NCBI GenBank assembly: GCA_965223035.1
Contig: OZ244980.1
Coordinates: 930,001 to 994,000, forward strand
Source of the DNA: CAMDPA01 sp965223035
Lineage (GTDB): Bacteria > Pseudomonadota > Alphaproteobacteria > Rhizobiales > Hyphomicrobiaceae
Length of the DNA: 64,000 nt
Reading direction: 5' to 3'
Part shown: one piece after another, positions 1 through 8,851 of the stretch
How the letters are laid out: the number at the start of each line of letters is the position of its first letter
Position numbering within the stretch: position 1 is the first letter of the stretch
Position numbers and translations under genes: made by a program
Notes under the pieces: generated by a model
The model's database searches: none
What the model was told of the DNA's origin: nothing
Seen by the model: the letters and a program-made list of their open reading frames with translations, nothing else

Positions 1-1192
1 TGTCCAAGATCGGCCGATCAGCCTCGTAGCGGAATGACACGTTGTCGAACATGATGGCGCCGCCGACGATCTCAAGTGGGACCGCGTTCGGTGCGTCCGC
101 GACCTCCGGCGCACACGCCAAAATCTCCATCATGCGCTCGATGTCCAGCAGCGATTGCTTGATCTCGCGGTACATCATGCCCATGAAGTTGAGGGGAATG
201 AAAAGCTGCAGCATCAGCAGGTTAACCATGACGAACTGGCCGACCGTGTTGCTGCCGGCGACCACGTCCAAGGCCGACATCACCAGGCAGATGGTCAATG
301 CCGCGGTGAAAATCACGCCTTGACCCATGTTGAGCAGCGCCAACGAGACGTAGGTCTTGATACTGGCTTGCTCATAGGCGGCGAGCGAATGGTCATAGCG
401 TGCCGCTTCACGTTGCTCCGCGCCGAAATATTTGACGGTCTCGTAATTCAGCAGGCTGTCTATGGCCTTGGTGTTGGCGTCCTGGTCGCTCTCGTTCATG
501 GTGCGGCGGATCGCCATCCGCCACTCGGTGGCTTTTGCGGTGAACCAGGAATAGATCACGATCATCGAGCCGATCGTGACCACGTAGCGCCAGTCGAACT
601 CGAAGGCACAGACACCCAGCACCAGCACGAATTCCACGATGGTCGGCAGGAACGTCATCAGCGTCATGCGTGACAGATGCTCGATGCCGAGGCGACCGCG
701 CTCGAGTACGCGTGTAAGCCCGCCGGTCTTGCGTTCCAAGTGAAAGCGCAGCGAAAGCCGATGCATGTGATCGAAGGTGTCGAGCGCCAGCCGGCGCACA
801 GCATGCATCGCCACCTTGGCAAACAGCCCCTCACGCGCCTGCAACAGAACGGTCATGAGAACGCGGATCAAGCCATAAAGTAAGGTGGCCAACACCGGCG
901 CGCCGATCAGCCAAGATACCAGCTGATCGGGTGGGATGTTGCCGCCTGTCATGTCCACCAGCGTGTTGGTGGCCCACTTGAAGGTGAATGGCATGAACAC
1001 GGTGACAATCTTGGCCAGCAGCATCAGGCCCATCGAGTACGCGACCGTACGCTGCAGGTCCGGCCGATCGTGCGGCCAGATATAGGGCAGCAGCGCCCGG
1101 ACCACGTCGCTGCGGTCAACCAACGCTTTTGCCGACTGACGCGCGCGGGCACGCAGGTTGAGAAGGGATGCGCGGTGCGGAAGATCAAGCAT
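1..1192 (-). CDS. atm1: Atm1-type ABC exporter half-transporter (partial; C-terminal part lies outside the window)
   Basis: The minus strand reads open from an ATG at 1192 to the window edge, giving about 397 residues. They form the ABC transmembrane domain and the first strands of the nucleotide-binding domain; Walker A is beyond position 1. The stretch with TEWRMAIRRTMNESD followed by AIDSLLNYETVKYFGAE is characteristic of the Atm1/ABCB7 group, inner-membrane exporters linked to Fe-S cluster and heavy-metal/glutathione homeostasis. The fragment ends in the IMFDNVSFRY strand that opens the ATPase domain. GAGG lies 5 nt before this ATG; an in-frame ATG at 1204 is an alternative start. Family assignment is secure; the transported substrate is inferred. 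Confidence 0.9.
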   Translation of the reverse strand, partial: MLDLPHRASLLNLRARARQSAKALVDRSDVVRALLPYIWPHDRPDLQRTVAYSMGLMLLAKIVTVFMPFTFKWATNTLVDMTGGNIPPDQLVSWLIGAPVLATLLYGLIRVLMTVLLQAREGLFAKVAMHAVRRLALDTFDHMHRLSLRFHLERKTGGLTRVLERGRLGIEHLSRMTLMTFLPTIVEFVLVLGVCAFEFDWRYVVTIGSMIVIYSWFTAKATEWRMAIRRTMNESDQDANTKAIDSLLNYETVKYFGAEQREAARYDHSLAAYEQASIKTYVSLALLNMGQGVIFTAALTICLVMSALDVVAGSNTVGQFVMVNLLMLQLFIPLNFMGMMYREIKQSLLDIERMMEILACAPEVADAPNAVPLEIVGGAIMFDNVSFRYEADRPILD

Positions 1193-1801
1193 GGACGGCC
1201 TCATACCCAAAGGCCTATGCGTTGTCGATCATCGCGCCAGCTTTCTCCGGCAGCGGTTCCCGGCAGATCGGTGCAGATCGGTCCGGCCGTTGCCGTTCGG
1301 CGTTGATCGCTATGCTCTTTCGCCTTGGCGCGTTCCGGCGTGAGCTGGAACCAAATCGCTCCTCACCCGACCAGCCACCCGCAATGAGGCGGAAATGATC
1401 GCGCAAATCCGGTTGTCTCGGTGGCGCGGGCTGGCACTGGGTTCCGCGATGCGGTTGAGCGGTTCAGCTGATCGCGAGCGCCGCTCGGCCGGCGATCGGG
1501 CTGCGGCCAGATCATCGTGCCTTAAATTGGAACCGAAACAGCCGGCCCCCATTTAACGCACAAACTGGATCGCTCTCAAAGTGGTGAGCAACGTTTTGCC
1601 TTTCATCAGCATCGTTCCGATTCCGATGAAAGGCAGGTGGCGCTAGCCCATCTCCGCCTTACATCATGTCCGCCTCGGGCGGATGTACCGCACCATCCCA
1701 CCCCGCCCGCAATCCACACAAGCGTGCCATCGGGCGACCGGGCGCGGGATGGTTCCAGCTTACTCTGAGCAGCGATAGTGCGGCGCGGAACGCTGTCGCG
1801 C
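1193..1801. repeat. Gene-free gap with degenerate copies of the interspersed palindromic repeat
   Basis: No credible gene is visible in 609 bases. About 1338-1400 is a decayed copy (GAGCTGGAACC box, then GGCGGAAATGATC). 1510-1568 is a decayed copy of the TTAAATCGGAACCG hairpin. At 1597-1635 the arms TGCCTTTCATC and GATGAAAGGCA pair perfectly over 11 bp. 1742-1760 carries the CGGGATGGTTCCAGCT box. The gap separates atm1 from the LysM gene, both on the minus strand. Confidence 0.7.
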
Positions 1802-4246
1802 TCAACGTCGCGGCACGGCAATCACCTGGCATGGCCTGAGTTTGCGCGGATTGCGCAGCCGCGACCGATTGGCCCTGATCAGCCGTCGATATCGCGCGCC
1901 ATTGCCGTAGTACCTTTTGGCAATTCGCCATAAGGTTTCTCCGGGGCCAACGACATGCAGTCGCCCGCGGCTGGACCGGCGACTGCGGCCGAGCCCGCAG
2001 GCGATCCACCTGCGGCGCATTCGCGCTGCATGCGTGTCACGCGCCTTGCGAACGGTCCGGCGATAGCTCTTTACCTTGGTTGACGGTGTCGTCGGTTTCC
2101 GCGACGTGGCCGCCCCAGCGTCGGACGGCGATCTAGAGCTGGACTTGCTCGCTCGGCCGTCAGGCACTTTCACCGTTTGGCTGGGCGGTGCCGGCCGCGG
2201 TTGCGGTGCGGCGCCGGACGATAAAGTGGGCGCCGGCGACTTTTCATGCCGATCAGTGCCGCGCGCGGCCGGGGTTGGATTGCTTGCGGCGCGTCTTCGC
2301 AGTTGTGCAGGAGCGCTTGGCTGCTGATCACCGCGACGTCGATCCGTGTCGGCGGCGCGGGCGCCACTTGTCCCGTTAGCGCGCTTGCGCCCAAGCTGAA
2401 GCGGCTGCGCGGCCTTTTGCTGCGCTTCTGCCGCCGCCGCGTTGCGCCGGGCCTGCTGGCGATCGCGCGGCGTCGCCAGCCGACGCGCCGCGGCTGCAGC
2501 GCGCTGTCGGGCACGTTTGGCCTCGGTCACGCGGTGTGCGGCGACGGCCTGGGCCTGCTCGGCGGCGCGGCGGCTGGCCGCCGCCTTGGCGCGTTCCGCT
2601 GCGTGCAGCCGGCGTGCCGCATCCCGCTCAGCCTCCGCCGCCAAGCGCGCTTGGATCAGTCGCTTCAGCCGGGCCTGCGCCGCCTGCGCAGCATGCCGGG
2701 CGGCAGCGGCCCGCCGTTCGGCCTTGGCGCGCGCTATGCTGGCCGCAACCTGAGCTCGGCGTGCCCTCGCGAGGTGTTTGGCCACGTCCGGCACCGCCAG
2801 AGCGCGCTCTTGGCGTGGCGGGTGTTGAGAAATGACGATCGGTTCACCGCCAAGGCCAGCGCCGGCGGGCTTGGCGATCGACCGCGGCGCTGCCGCGCTC
2901 GGCTTGCGGGCCGGTTGCTCGGGGTGGGGCCGGGCGGGCTCGGAGCCGTTCGTTCGCGAGGCTTGGCGCGCTGTCGTGGCGGCAGGTTTGGTCCGGGTGA
3001 CGCGTTCGGCCGAACGGGCAACGCGTGCGGCCGGTGATCTGGCGGTCGTCGTCGGCGTGGTTGACCCACTGGCGCCGTCCAGGATCGGCCAATCGTGGCT
3101 CGCCGTGTCGCTTGGCAGCGATGGCGTCGCGTCGGCGCTGGGTCGCGGCGCCGCCGGCTGCGGGTGTGAGAGCGCCTGAACGATTTCCGCCTGGTAGGAC
3201 GCATCGGCGTGGTTGAGCCAGGCGAAAACCCGCTTTTGCAGGTCACGCGGGGCCAGCGCAGGCGGTGTTGCCGGACCGCTTTCGGCTGCGCGCGGCTGGC
3301 GTGTTTGCGGTTCCTCGGCCGGCTGGTGAGCGTCGATTTCGCGCTGCGCCGCTGCAGCGATACGGTTCGTTGACGGCGCCGCGGGCGCCGCGGGCGTCGC
3401 GGGCGTCTCCGGCGGGGAGCCCGGCTCGACCTTCATCGTCAAGCGATCGATGACGTTGCGCTGATAGTGCCAGCCCGCACGATCGAGCCATGCGGCGGCG
3501 ACGCGGCCCAGCCGGGCGACCGGCTCTTCTTGTGCCAGCGGTTTCGGCGACGTGGGCGCGGTGATCGGCGAGGCCCGTTCCGCGATGAGGCTGGGCTGCT
3601 GCTGTTGCAGGCGCGGCGACGGCGCCTCCGGCGCGCTCGCAGATTGATCGCGCGCCAGCGGACGGACAATCTCCGTGTGATAGGCCGACTTGGCGCGCGC
3701 CATCCATCGCCACAGCGGCGACAGTTGGCGATCCACATCGACGCGCTGTATGTCGGTCGCACCGGTGGGGGGGTGCCGTGTCGGCCGCGGCCGCACAGGA
3801 TCGGTGGTGGCGGGAGCTAAGGAGGGCATCAGGACATCGAAATGGCGAGACGCTTCGTCGGCCAACTGCCCCGCCCGGCGGCGCTGCCCGGCCTCGGTGT
3901 CCGCCTCATGTGCGGGGGCCGTGCGGCCGGCGCCGGCCGCCGGACCGATACCGTGCTGCGCGAGGATCACCTGCCGATCGCTCGGGTGGAAGTTTTCGAC
4001 CGCCACGCGGTTCGCGCGGCCTTCGATCGATAGGCCGGCGGTCGGTCGCGGCCCGTTGATGCCGCCCGTTCGGCCATCAACCCCGCGGTCGTCGATCGTG
4101 TGTGTCGCGGCAGCAAGCCGGTCAGCGGCCAATGACGCGGGATGGGAGTCCGCCCGGGCAGAATTTTCTGTTGAAAATTGCGGCGGAACACCGGTCGCAG
4201 CAAGGCTGGCACAAACCACGATCGTTCCAGCGGTTATCCGCAACAT
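1802..4246 (-). CDS. Secreted Ala/Pro/Arg-rich protein with three W-x3-A-x3-Y repeats, a charged helical region and a C-terminal LysM domain
   Basis: This reads as 814 residues from an ATG at 4246 with AGAGGA about 9 nt upstream; an upstream in-frame ATG would block the signal peptide. Residues 1-20 look like a signal sequence. The last ~52 residues are one LysM domain (HVVGPGETLWRIAKRYYG), a peptidoglycan-binding fold, so a periplasmic or cell-wall location is likely. Residues ~500-640 are very rich in Ala/Arg/Glu/Gln and probably form a long helix. Three copies of W-[ML]-x2-A-x3-Y-[HQ]-x2-[IV]2-x2-L lie at residues 181, 253 and 343, each followed by a Pro-rich linker. I know no function for this architecture. 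A conserved tail with a variable body suggests an envelope structural protein or hydrolase partner. Confidence 0.75.
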   Translation of the reverse strand: MLRITAGTIVVCASLAATGVPPQFSTENSARADSHPASLAADRLAAATHTIDDRGVDGRTGGINGPRPTAGLSIEGRANRVAVENFHPSDRQVILAQHGIGPAAGAGRTAPAHEADTEAGQRRRAGQLADEASRHFDVLMPSLAPATTDPVRPRPTRHPPTGATDIQRVDVDRQLSPLWRWMARAKSAYHTEIVRPLARDQSASAPEAPSPRLQQQQPSLIAERASPITAPTSPKPLAQEEPVARLGRVAAAWLDRAGWHYQRNVIDRLTMKVEPGSPPETPATPAAPAAPSTNRIAAAAQREIDAHQPAEEPQTRQPRAAESGPATPPALAPRDLQKRVFAWLNHADASYQAEIVQALSHPQPAAPRPSADATPSLPSDTASHDWPILDGASGSTTPTTTARSPAARVARSAERVTRTKPAATTARQASRTNGSEPARPHPEQPARKPSAAAPRSIAKPAGAGLGGEPIVISQHPPRQERALAVPDVAKHLARARRAQVAASIARAKAERRAAAARHAAQAAQARLKRLIQARLAAEAERDAARRLHAAERAKAAASRRAAEQAQAVAAHRVTEAKRARQRAAAAARRLATPRDRQQARRNAAAAEAQQKAAQPLQLGRKRANGTSGARAADTDRRRGDQQPSAPAQLRRRAASNPTPAARGTDRHEKSPAPTLSSGAAPQPRPAPPSQTVKVPDGRASKSSSRSPSDAGAATSRKPTTPSTKVKSYRRTVRKARDTHAARMRRRWIACGLGRSRRSSRGRLHVVGPGETLWRIAKRYYGNGARYRRLIRANRSRLRNPRKLRPCQVIAVPRR

Positions 4247-4509
4247 ATTCGGTCGTCCTCTATGCGGCCGCACCAACACAGCGAGCGAATCGTCGCTAGG
4301 CCGGCATTATGCGTGGGGCGATCGCGATGTGCACCAAATTCAGTTATCTGAACATTGTGAATATATGACTTGGCAGAACATGGTTAACCCGCGGCGACAT
4401 TCGTCGTGCATTCGGTCAATTGTGCACCATATTCTAGGACGATGATCGGCCGGGCGCGATCCGGTGTTGATAACATTAAGAACAACCGTTCGAGAGGACC
4501 AGGGAGCAA

Positions 4510-5190
4510 GTGACTGGATTACAAAGAACCAAGTTGAGCAAGGTGACGCAAAAGAGCACCGCAACAAATCGTTCAATGAACGGCGACACAGATCGCGGCC
4601 AGGTGGTGCGGCGCGTGTGCGTTTATTGCGGCTCGGGCAACGGGAGCGAACGAGCGTATGCAGCGGCGGCGCGCCAACTGGGCAAGTGTTTGGCGCAGGC
4701 CGGCATCGGGCTGGTCTACGGCGGCGGCAGTATCGGGCTGATGGGCGAAGTGGCCCGGTCCACGCTCAAACATGGCGGTCACGTGACGGGGATTATCCCG
4801 ACGTTCTTGTCCGAGCGCGAGCAGATGTTGACGAACGTCGACGAACTGCTGCAAACCAACGACATGCACGAGCGCAAGATGTTGATGTTCACGATGTCGG
4901 ATGCTTTCGTGGCGCTGCCGGGCGGCATCGGCACGCTTGAGGAGCTGGTGGAGCAGCTCACTTGGTCGCAGCTGGGTCGGCATCGCAAACCGATCGTGCT
5001 CGCCAACATCAAAGAATTCTGGTCGCCGTTTCTGACCTTGATCGACCATATGCGCGAGCAGCAGTTCATTCGGTCCGGCCTGGATGTCAGCTTCGCCGTG
5101 GTCGATCGCGCGCAAGATATCGTTCCAGCTGCGGTGGCCCTCGCTGAGGCGAGACAGGTGGCGGACGAGGACGTCGTCGGCCGATTCTAA
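4510..5190 (+). CDS. LOG-family (TIGR00730) nucleoside 5'-monophosphate phosphoribohydrolase
   Basis: The protein has 226 residues from a GTG at 4510 with AGGGAG just upstream; an ATG at 4576 would remove a poorly conserved leader. The Rossmann-like core shows VYCGSG (38-43), VYGGGSIGLMG (69-79), the motif MHERK (119-123) and the signature PGGIGTLEE (137-145), which hold the catalytic Arg and Glu of LOG enzymes. The family hydrolyses nucleoside monophosphates to free base and ribose 5-phosphate; cytokinin release is the best-known case, but bacterial members more often act in nucleotide salvage. It is transcribed away from the LysM gene and is followed 34 bp later by the HtpX-like protease, possibly as one unit. 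Old annotation sometimes calls such proteins lysine decarboxylases, without support. Confidence 0.9.
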   Translation: MTGLQRTKLSKVTQKSTATNRSMNGDTDRGQVVRRVCVYCGSGNGSERAYAAAARQLGKCLAQAGIGLVYGGGSIGLMGEVARSTLKHGGHVTGIIPTFLSEREQMLTNVDELLQTNDMHERKMLMFTMSDAFVALPGGIGTLEELVEQLTWSQLGRHRKPIVLANIKEFWSPFLTLIDHMREQQFIRSGLDVSFAVVDRAQDIVPAAVALAEARQVADEDVVGRF

Positions 5191-5224
5191 CAGTGCGCTG
5201 CGGCTCTGCTCAAGGAAGCGACAG

Positions 5225-6199
5225 GTGAGCCCATTTCTCGACGAGCAAGCGCTCCAGGAACACCGGCGTCAAAACAGCGTTCATACCGGATTGCTGATCG
5301 CCGGCATGGTCGCCGTGGTGGCAGTGCCAGCGCTGCTTGTGTTGGGCGTCACGGGGCTCGGTTGGGCTGCCGTTCTGCTGGGCGTGATGCTGGTGCTGGT
5401 GCCCCGGCTGCCGCCGGAGGTGTTGATGGGCATGTATCGCGCTCGCCGCATCGATCCAGCCCAGGGCAACCAGCTCAATGAGGCGCTCGACATTCTCACG
5501 GCACGCGCCAAGCTGCCGACGCGCCCCAGCCTATGGATCATTCCCAGCATGACGCTCAACGCGTTCGCCGCAGGGCGCCCCAATCATGCGGTGATCGCAA
5601 TCACGGAGGGTCTGCTGCGCCGGCTCGACACGCGTGAGATCATTGCTGTGTTGGCGCATGAAATGAGCCACATTCGCAACAACGATCTGTGGGTCATGGG
5701 CATCGCCGACGTGCTGACCCGGATCGCCCAAGCACTGGCCTACGTGGCGATCGTGCTGGCCGTCATGAATGTGTTTGCCGCGCTGCAGGGCGAGCAGGCG
5801 GCGTCCTGGCTTGCCATCGCGCTGTTGTATCTGGCGCCGACGCTATCAAGCCTGTTGCAGCTGGGGTTATCGCGCGCACGCGAATACGATGCTGATCTGG
5901 AGGCCGCGCAATTGACCGGGGATCCGCTCGGGTTGGTCTCCGCGTTGCAGCGCCTTGAGCATCGCACCGGCTCCTTTTGGGAGGATATGATGCCGCCGGT
6001 GCCGGGCCGACGCGTGGCCTACCCTTCGTTGCTGCGCTCCCATCCAGCGACCGAGGATCGCGTCAAGCGGCTGATCGAGATCAGTGCTCAGCCGCTACCG
6101 CCGAGACTAGAGTTCGCCGATCGACCAATGATCTCGTTGGTCGGTTTCGGGCCGATATCGATGCGCCCGCGCTATCGTTTCCCAGGCTTCTGGTACTGA
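5225..6199 (+). CDS. HtpX-like M48-family membrane zinc metalloprotease
   Basis: The protein has 324 residues from a GTG at 5225 preceded by AAGGAAG. Two hydrophobic segments lie at about 22-42 and 45-60. The zinc site HEMSH is at 145-149, and the third ligand Glu is in AREYDAD near 220. Two more hydrophobic stretches (about 158-182 and 194-216) lie between them, the usual HtpX topology. HtpX proteases degrade misfolded membrane proteins at the inner membrane with the active site facing the cytoplasm. The C-terminal half keeps the SHPATEDRVKRL motif of M48B proteins. It starts 34 bp after the LOG gene. The gene downstream is separated by a repeat-filled gap, so the unit probably ends here. 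Confidence 0.88.
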   Translation: MSPFLDEQALQEHRRQNSVHTGLLIAGMVAVVAVPALLVLGVTGLGWAAVLLGVMLVLVPRLPPEVLMGMYRARRIDPAQGNQLNEALDILTARAKLPTRPSLWIIPSMTLNAFAAGRPNHAVIAITEGLLRRLDTREIIAVLAHEMSHIRNNDLWVMGIADVLTRIAQALAYVAIVLAVMNVFAALQGEQAASWLAIALLYLAPTLSSLLQLGLSRAREYDADLEAAQLTGDPLGLVSALQRLEHRTGSFWEDMMPPVPGRRVAYPSLLRSHPATEDRVKRLIEISAQPLPPRLEFADRPMISLVGFGPISMRPRYRFPGFWY

Positions 6200-6360
6200 C
6201 CACGTGGTGGGTCAGCGGACGCGCTTATTACCGATCGGTGCCGGCCGCGCCTGCGACCTGTCTGCGCGCCGTCGGGCTTCGCCGCCACGCAACATCGCGC
6301 GCCCAACGAGCGCCTGACGCACGCGGTGCGATCCAAGCGGATCGTGGCAAAGCCCAAGCT

Positions 6361-6640
6361 AGAGCAACCTGCCTTTAATCGGACTGGGAGCGATCCCGAT
6401 TAAAGGCAGAAAGTTGCTCACCACTTTAAGAGCGATCATCGTGCTGTTCATCGGGATCGTTCCCAGTCCGATGAACAGCGGGTTGCTGTTGTCCTCATCC
6501 GTGCATAACGGCGCAGGCGTCGGCGCCGTCAACGTGCTAGATCATGTCGGCCTGATGCGGACTCGCCTGGCCGGCCCGCTCCCCCGCGCGGTGGCGGCGG
6601 AGCGGGATGGTTCCAGCTAACACTGACACGCTTAACACTG
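6361..6640. repeat. Composite interspersed repeat: two inverted hairpins plus the GGATGGTTCCAGCT box
   Basis: Hairpin 1 (6370-6408) has 13-bp perfect arms, TGCCTTTAATCGG and its complement, within outer GAGCAAC/GTTGCTC arms (6362-6368, 6413-6419). Hairpin 2 (6443-6479) has 12-bp perfect arms of different sequence, GCTGTTCATCGG. The 13-nt loops at 6383-6395 and 6455-6467 are mutually complementary with one G-U pair. The box GCGGGATGGTTCCAGCT ends near 6618. It is followed by two copies of a 15-base unit containing AACACTGACACG, about 25 bp before meaB. The rest of the 462-base gap (from 6200) holds no gene. Confidence 0.85.
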
Positions 6641-6661
6641 ACACGCTCAAGATGTGCCGGC

Positions 6662-7645
6662 ATGAATAGCGACAGCCCTAGGCCGATAGACGCCGACGTC
6701 ACCCAGATCTTAGCGGGTCTCGACGCCGGAGAACGACGCGCCGTTGCGCGCGCCTGTACGCTGTTGGAGACACTGCGGCCCGGCGCTCGTGAGTTGATTG
6801 CCGCCCTGCAGCCGCGGCTTGGCCAGGCCGTGGTCTACGGCTTCACCGGGCCACCGGGCGCGGGCAAGTCGACGCTCGTCAACGCCTTGATAGCGGTGTT
6901 GCGGCGCAGTGGGCAGCGGGTTGCGGTGATCGCGGTCGATCCCTCCAGCCCGGTATCGGGTGGGGCCATCCTGGGCGACCGGGTGCGCATGACAACGGCG
7001 GTCGACGACACCGACGTGTTCGTGCGGTCGTTGGCGGCGCGCGGCGCGCTGGGCGGCTTGTCGCCGGCCGCGGTGCGCATGCTGGACGCCCTGGACGGGG
7101 CCGGCTTCGATGTCGTTTTGTTGGAGACGGTGGGGACCGGTCAGAGCGAGATTGACGTGGCCGAGGTGGCCGATGTGCGGGTGGTGGTCGCCGCACCTGG
7201 GCTCGGCGACGAGATCCAGGCGATGAAGTCCGGGCATCTGGAAATCGCCGATATCGTCGTCGTCAACAAGGGCGACCTGCCGGATGCGGAGCTCACGCGC
7301 GTCCAGCTTCAAAGCATGCTGTCGATGCGCGCCGGCGGCATGGCGCAGGTACCGGTGCTGAAGACGACGGCGGCGACCGGCGCCGGTACCGACGCCTTGG
7401 CGGCTATGCTCGAGGACTTGGGGCGGGAGCGCGTGGTGCAAGGTGGACCGGCACGCCGGCGGCGCCGCGCCCGCTACCTGATCGCGCGTGCCGCGGCGGA
7501 GTTGGTCGCCGAACAGATCCGCCAGGGCGATGCCGCCGGGCTTGATCGCCTGGCCGACGATGTGCTGGCCGGAGCCATGTTGCCGGCCGATGCCGCGCGC
7601 CGCCTGTTTCGGTCGAACCCCCTGGGCGAGAACGACCTACCCTAG
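6662..7645 (+). CDS. meaB: MeaB/ArgK-type G3E GTPase, chaperone of methylmalonyl-CoA mutase
   Basis: The protein has 327 residues, the usual MeaB length. Walker A is GPPGAGKS at 63-70. Then come the family motif AVDPSSPVSGGAILGDRVRM, the switch segment LLETVGTGQSE and the guanine-specificity motif NKGD, followed by a C-terminal helical arm. MeaB loads and protects the adenosylcobalamin cofactor of methylmalonyl-CoA mutase or related mutases, using GTP hydrolysis. The mutase is normally adjacent, but none lies in this window. Cobalamin synthesis genes (cobD, cobC) occur about 52 kb away. There is no clear ribosome-binding site, and the interspersed repeat ends about 25 bp upstream. Confidence 0.92.
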   Translation: MNSDSPRPIDADVTQILAGLDAGERRAVARACTLLETLRPGARELIAALQPRLGQAVVYGFTGPPGAGKSTLVNALIAVLRRSGQRVAVIAVDPSSPVSGGAILGDRVRMTTAVDDTDVFVRSLAARGALGGLSPAAVRMLDALDGAGFDVVLLETVGTGQSEIDVAEVADVRVVVAAPGLGDEIQAMKSGHLEIADIVVVNKGDLPDAELTRVQLQSMLSMRAGGMAQVPVLKTTAATGAGTDALAAMLEDLGRERVVQGGPARRRRRARYLIARAAAELVAEQIRQGDAAGLDRLADDVLAGAMLPADAARRLFRSNPLGENDLP

Positions 7646-7847
7646 ATCATGTCCGCCTTAGGCGGGATGGTTCCAGCTCATACTGAAACGCTATAGCGCC
7701 AACGGCCAAGGAGCGCGTCGGACGCGCAATCCGGCGCTGATCGGCCGGACGGCGCTCGGGTGCCCGCCGGCCGCCTCTTCCATCGCCGGCGATATCGCAC
7801 TACTGCTGGAGGGTGACAGGCCCCCTCGACGACCTACGGAGGATACG
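7646..7847. repeat. Partial interspersed repeat between meaB and the MBL-fold gene
   Basis: 7646-7690 carries the GATCATGTCCGCCTTAGGCGGGATGGTTCCAGCTCA-type junction in which the two repeat modules have fused into a short TCCGCCTTAGGCGGGA palindrome. The rest of the gap shows no gene. Confidence 0.65.
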
Positions 7848-8732
7848 TTGACCGCTCAATTGCTCGGCACGCTGCGCCCGCAGATCTACCGCTTCAAACT
7901 CGGCGCCGTCGAGATCACAACACTCCTCGACGGCGCACTGGTGCGCGATGCCATCAGCCCGCCCTACGCCATCGGCGAGAGCAGCGAGGCGATCGCCGCG
8001 CAAGCCGCCGCCAATTTCTTGCCGGCCGATAAATTCGAACACGTCTTTACCGTTACCATCGTCAATACCGGCTCACAGGTCGTCCTGTTCGATACCGGCA
8101 ATGGCGCCGATCGGCGCGGCGCCGGCATGGGATTTTTGCGCGAATTGTTGCCGGCCGCCGGCTATAGCCCGAATGATATCGACGTGGTCGCCTTCACACA
8201 CGGTCATCCTGACCACATACTCGGCGTGCGCGAAGGCGATGAGCTGGCTTTCCCGAACGCGCGCTATGTCATTGGACAGGTGGAATTCGATGCCTGGAAG
8301 ACCGGCAATCGGATTCCTGAGCAGCGGCAGGAGAACCGGGATATGTTCCTGCGGCTGATCGTACCGTTGGCAGAGAACACCACATTCTTGAAACCGGATG
8401 ACGAGGTGGTGCCGGGCATTCGCGCGGTTGAGGCGTTCGGGCATTCGATCGGGCACATGGCCTATCGTGTCGAAAGCGAGGGCAAGTCGGTCCTAGTATG
8501 GGGCGACGTGACCAATCACTATGTGTTTTCGCTGCAGCAGCCGGACTGGCAGGTCGCCTTCGACGACGACAAGCAGCAAGCCACCGCCACGCGCAAGCGG
8601 ATCCTCGACATGGTCGCGACCGACCGATTGACGGTGATCGGCTTTCACATGCCATTCCCCAGCGTCGGCTTTGTCGAGCGCGCGAGCGGCAGCTACAGGT
8701 GGGTGCCGGAGAGCTATCAGATGCGGGTGTGA
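7848..8732 (+). CDS. Metallo-beta-lactamase-fold hydrolase
   Basis: The protein has 294 residues from a TTG at 7848 with GGAGG 7 nt upstream. The metal-binding motif HGHPDH is at 118-123, with further ligands H203 (GHSIGH), D220 (VWGD) and H267 (GFHMPFP). These form a complete two-metal site of the glyoxalase II/MBL superfamily. Spacing and the GFHMPFP ending resemble the broad group that includes AHL lactonases and methyl-parathion-hydrolase-like enzymes; the substrate cannot be read from sequence. No signal peptide is evident, so it is probably cytoplasmic. It is convergent with the amidohydrolase gene downstream. Confidence 0.88.
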   Translation: MTAQLLGTLRPQIYRFKLGAVEITTLLDGALVRDAISPPYAIGESSEAIAAQAAANFLPADKFEHVFTVTIVNTGSQVVLFDTGNGADRRGAGMGFLRELLPAAGYSPNDIDVVAFTHGHPDHILGVREGDELAFPNARYVIGQVEFDAWKTGNRIPEQRQENRDMFLRLIVPLAENTTFLKPDDEVVPGIRAVEAFGHSIGHMAYRVESEGKSVLVWGDVTNHYVFSLQQPDWQVAFDDDKQQATATRKRILDMVATDRLTVIGFHMPFPSVGFVERASGSYRWVPESYQMRV

Positions 8733-8734
8733 CG

Positions 8735-8851
8735 CCGGATCATGACCGGCTTCGGCGGATTGACCGTGCGCCCCCGCCGATCCGATCGTGCCATTGGGTG
8801 GCCGGGCGGTGGAGCGGGATGGTTCCAGTTGGATCGGCGAGACTGTAGCCC
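8735..8851. repeat. Interspersed repeat between convergent genes
   Basis: GATCATGACCGGCTTCGGCGGA opens the element at 8739, and GGAGCGGGATGGTTCCAGTTGG lies at 8811-8832. The element fills the gap between the MBL-fold hydrolase and the convergent amidohydrolase. Confidence 0.65.

Noticed and set aside
2246..3037. A 263-codon plus-strand frame across the LysM gene
   Set aside because: It is antisense to the Ala/Arg-rich region, and its composition is explained by high GC content in the reverse frame.
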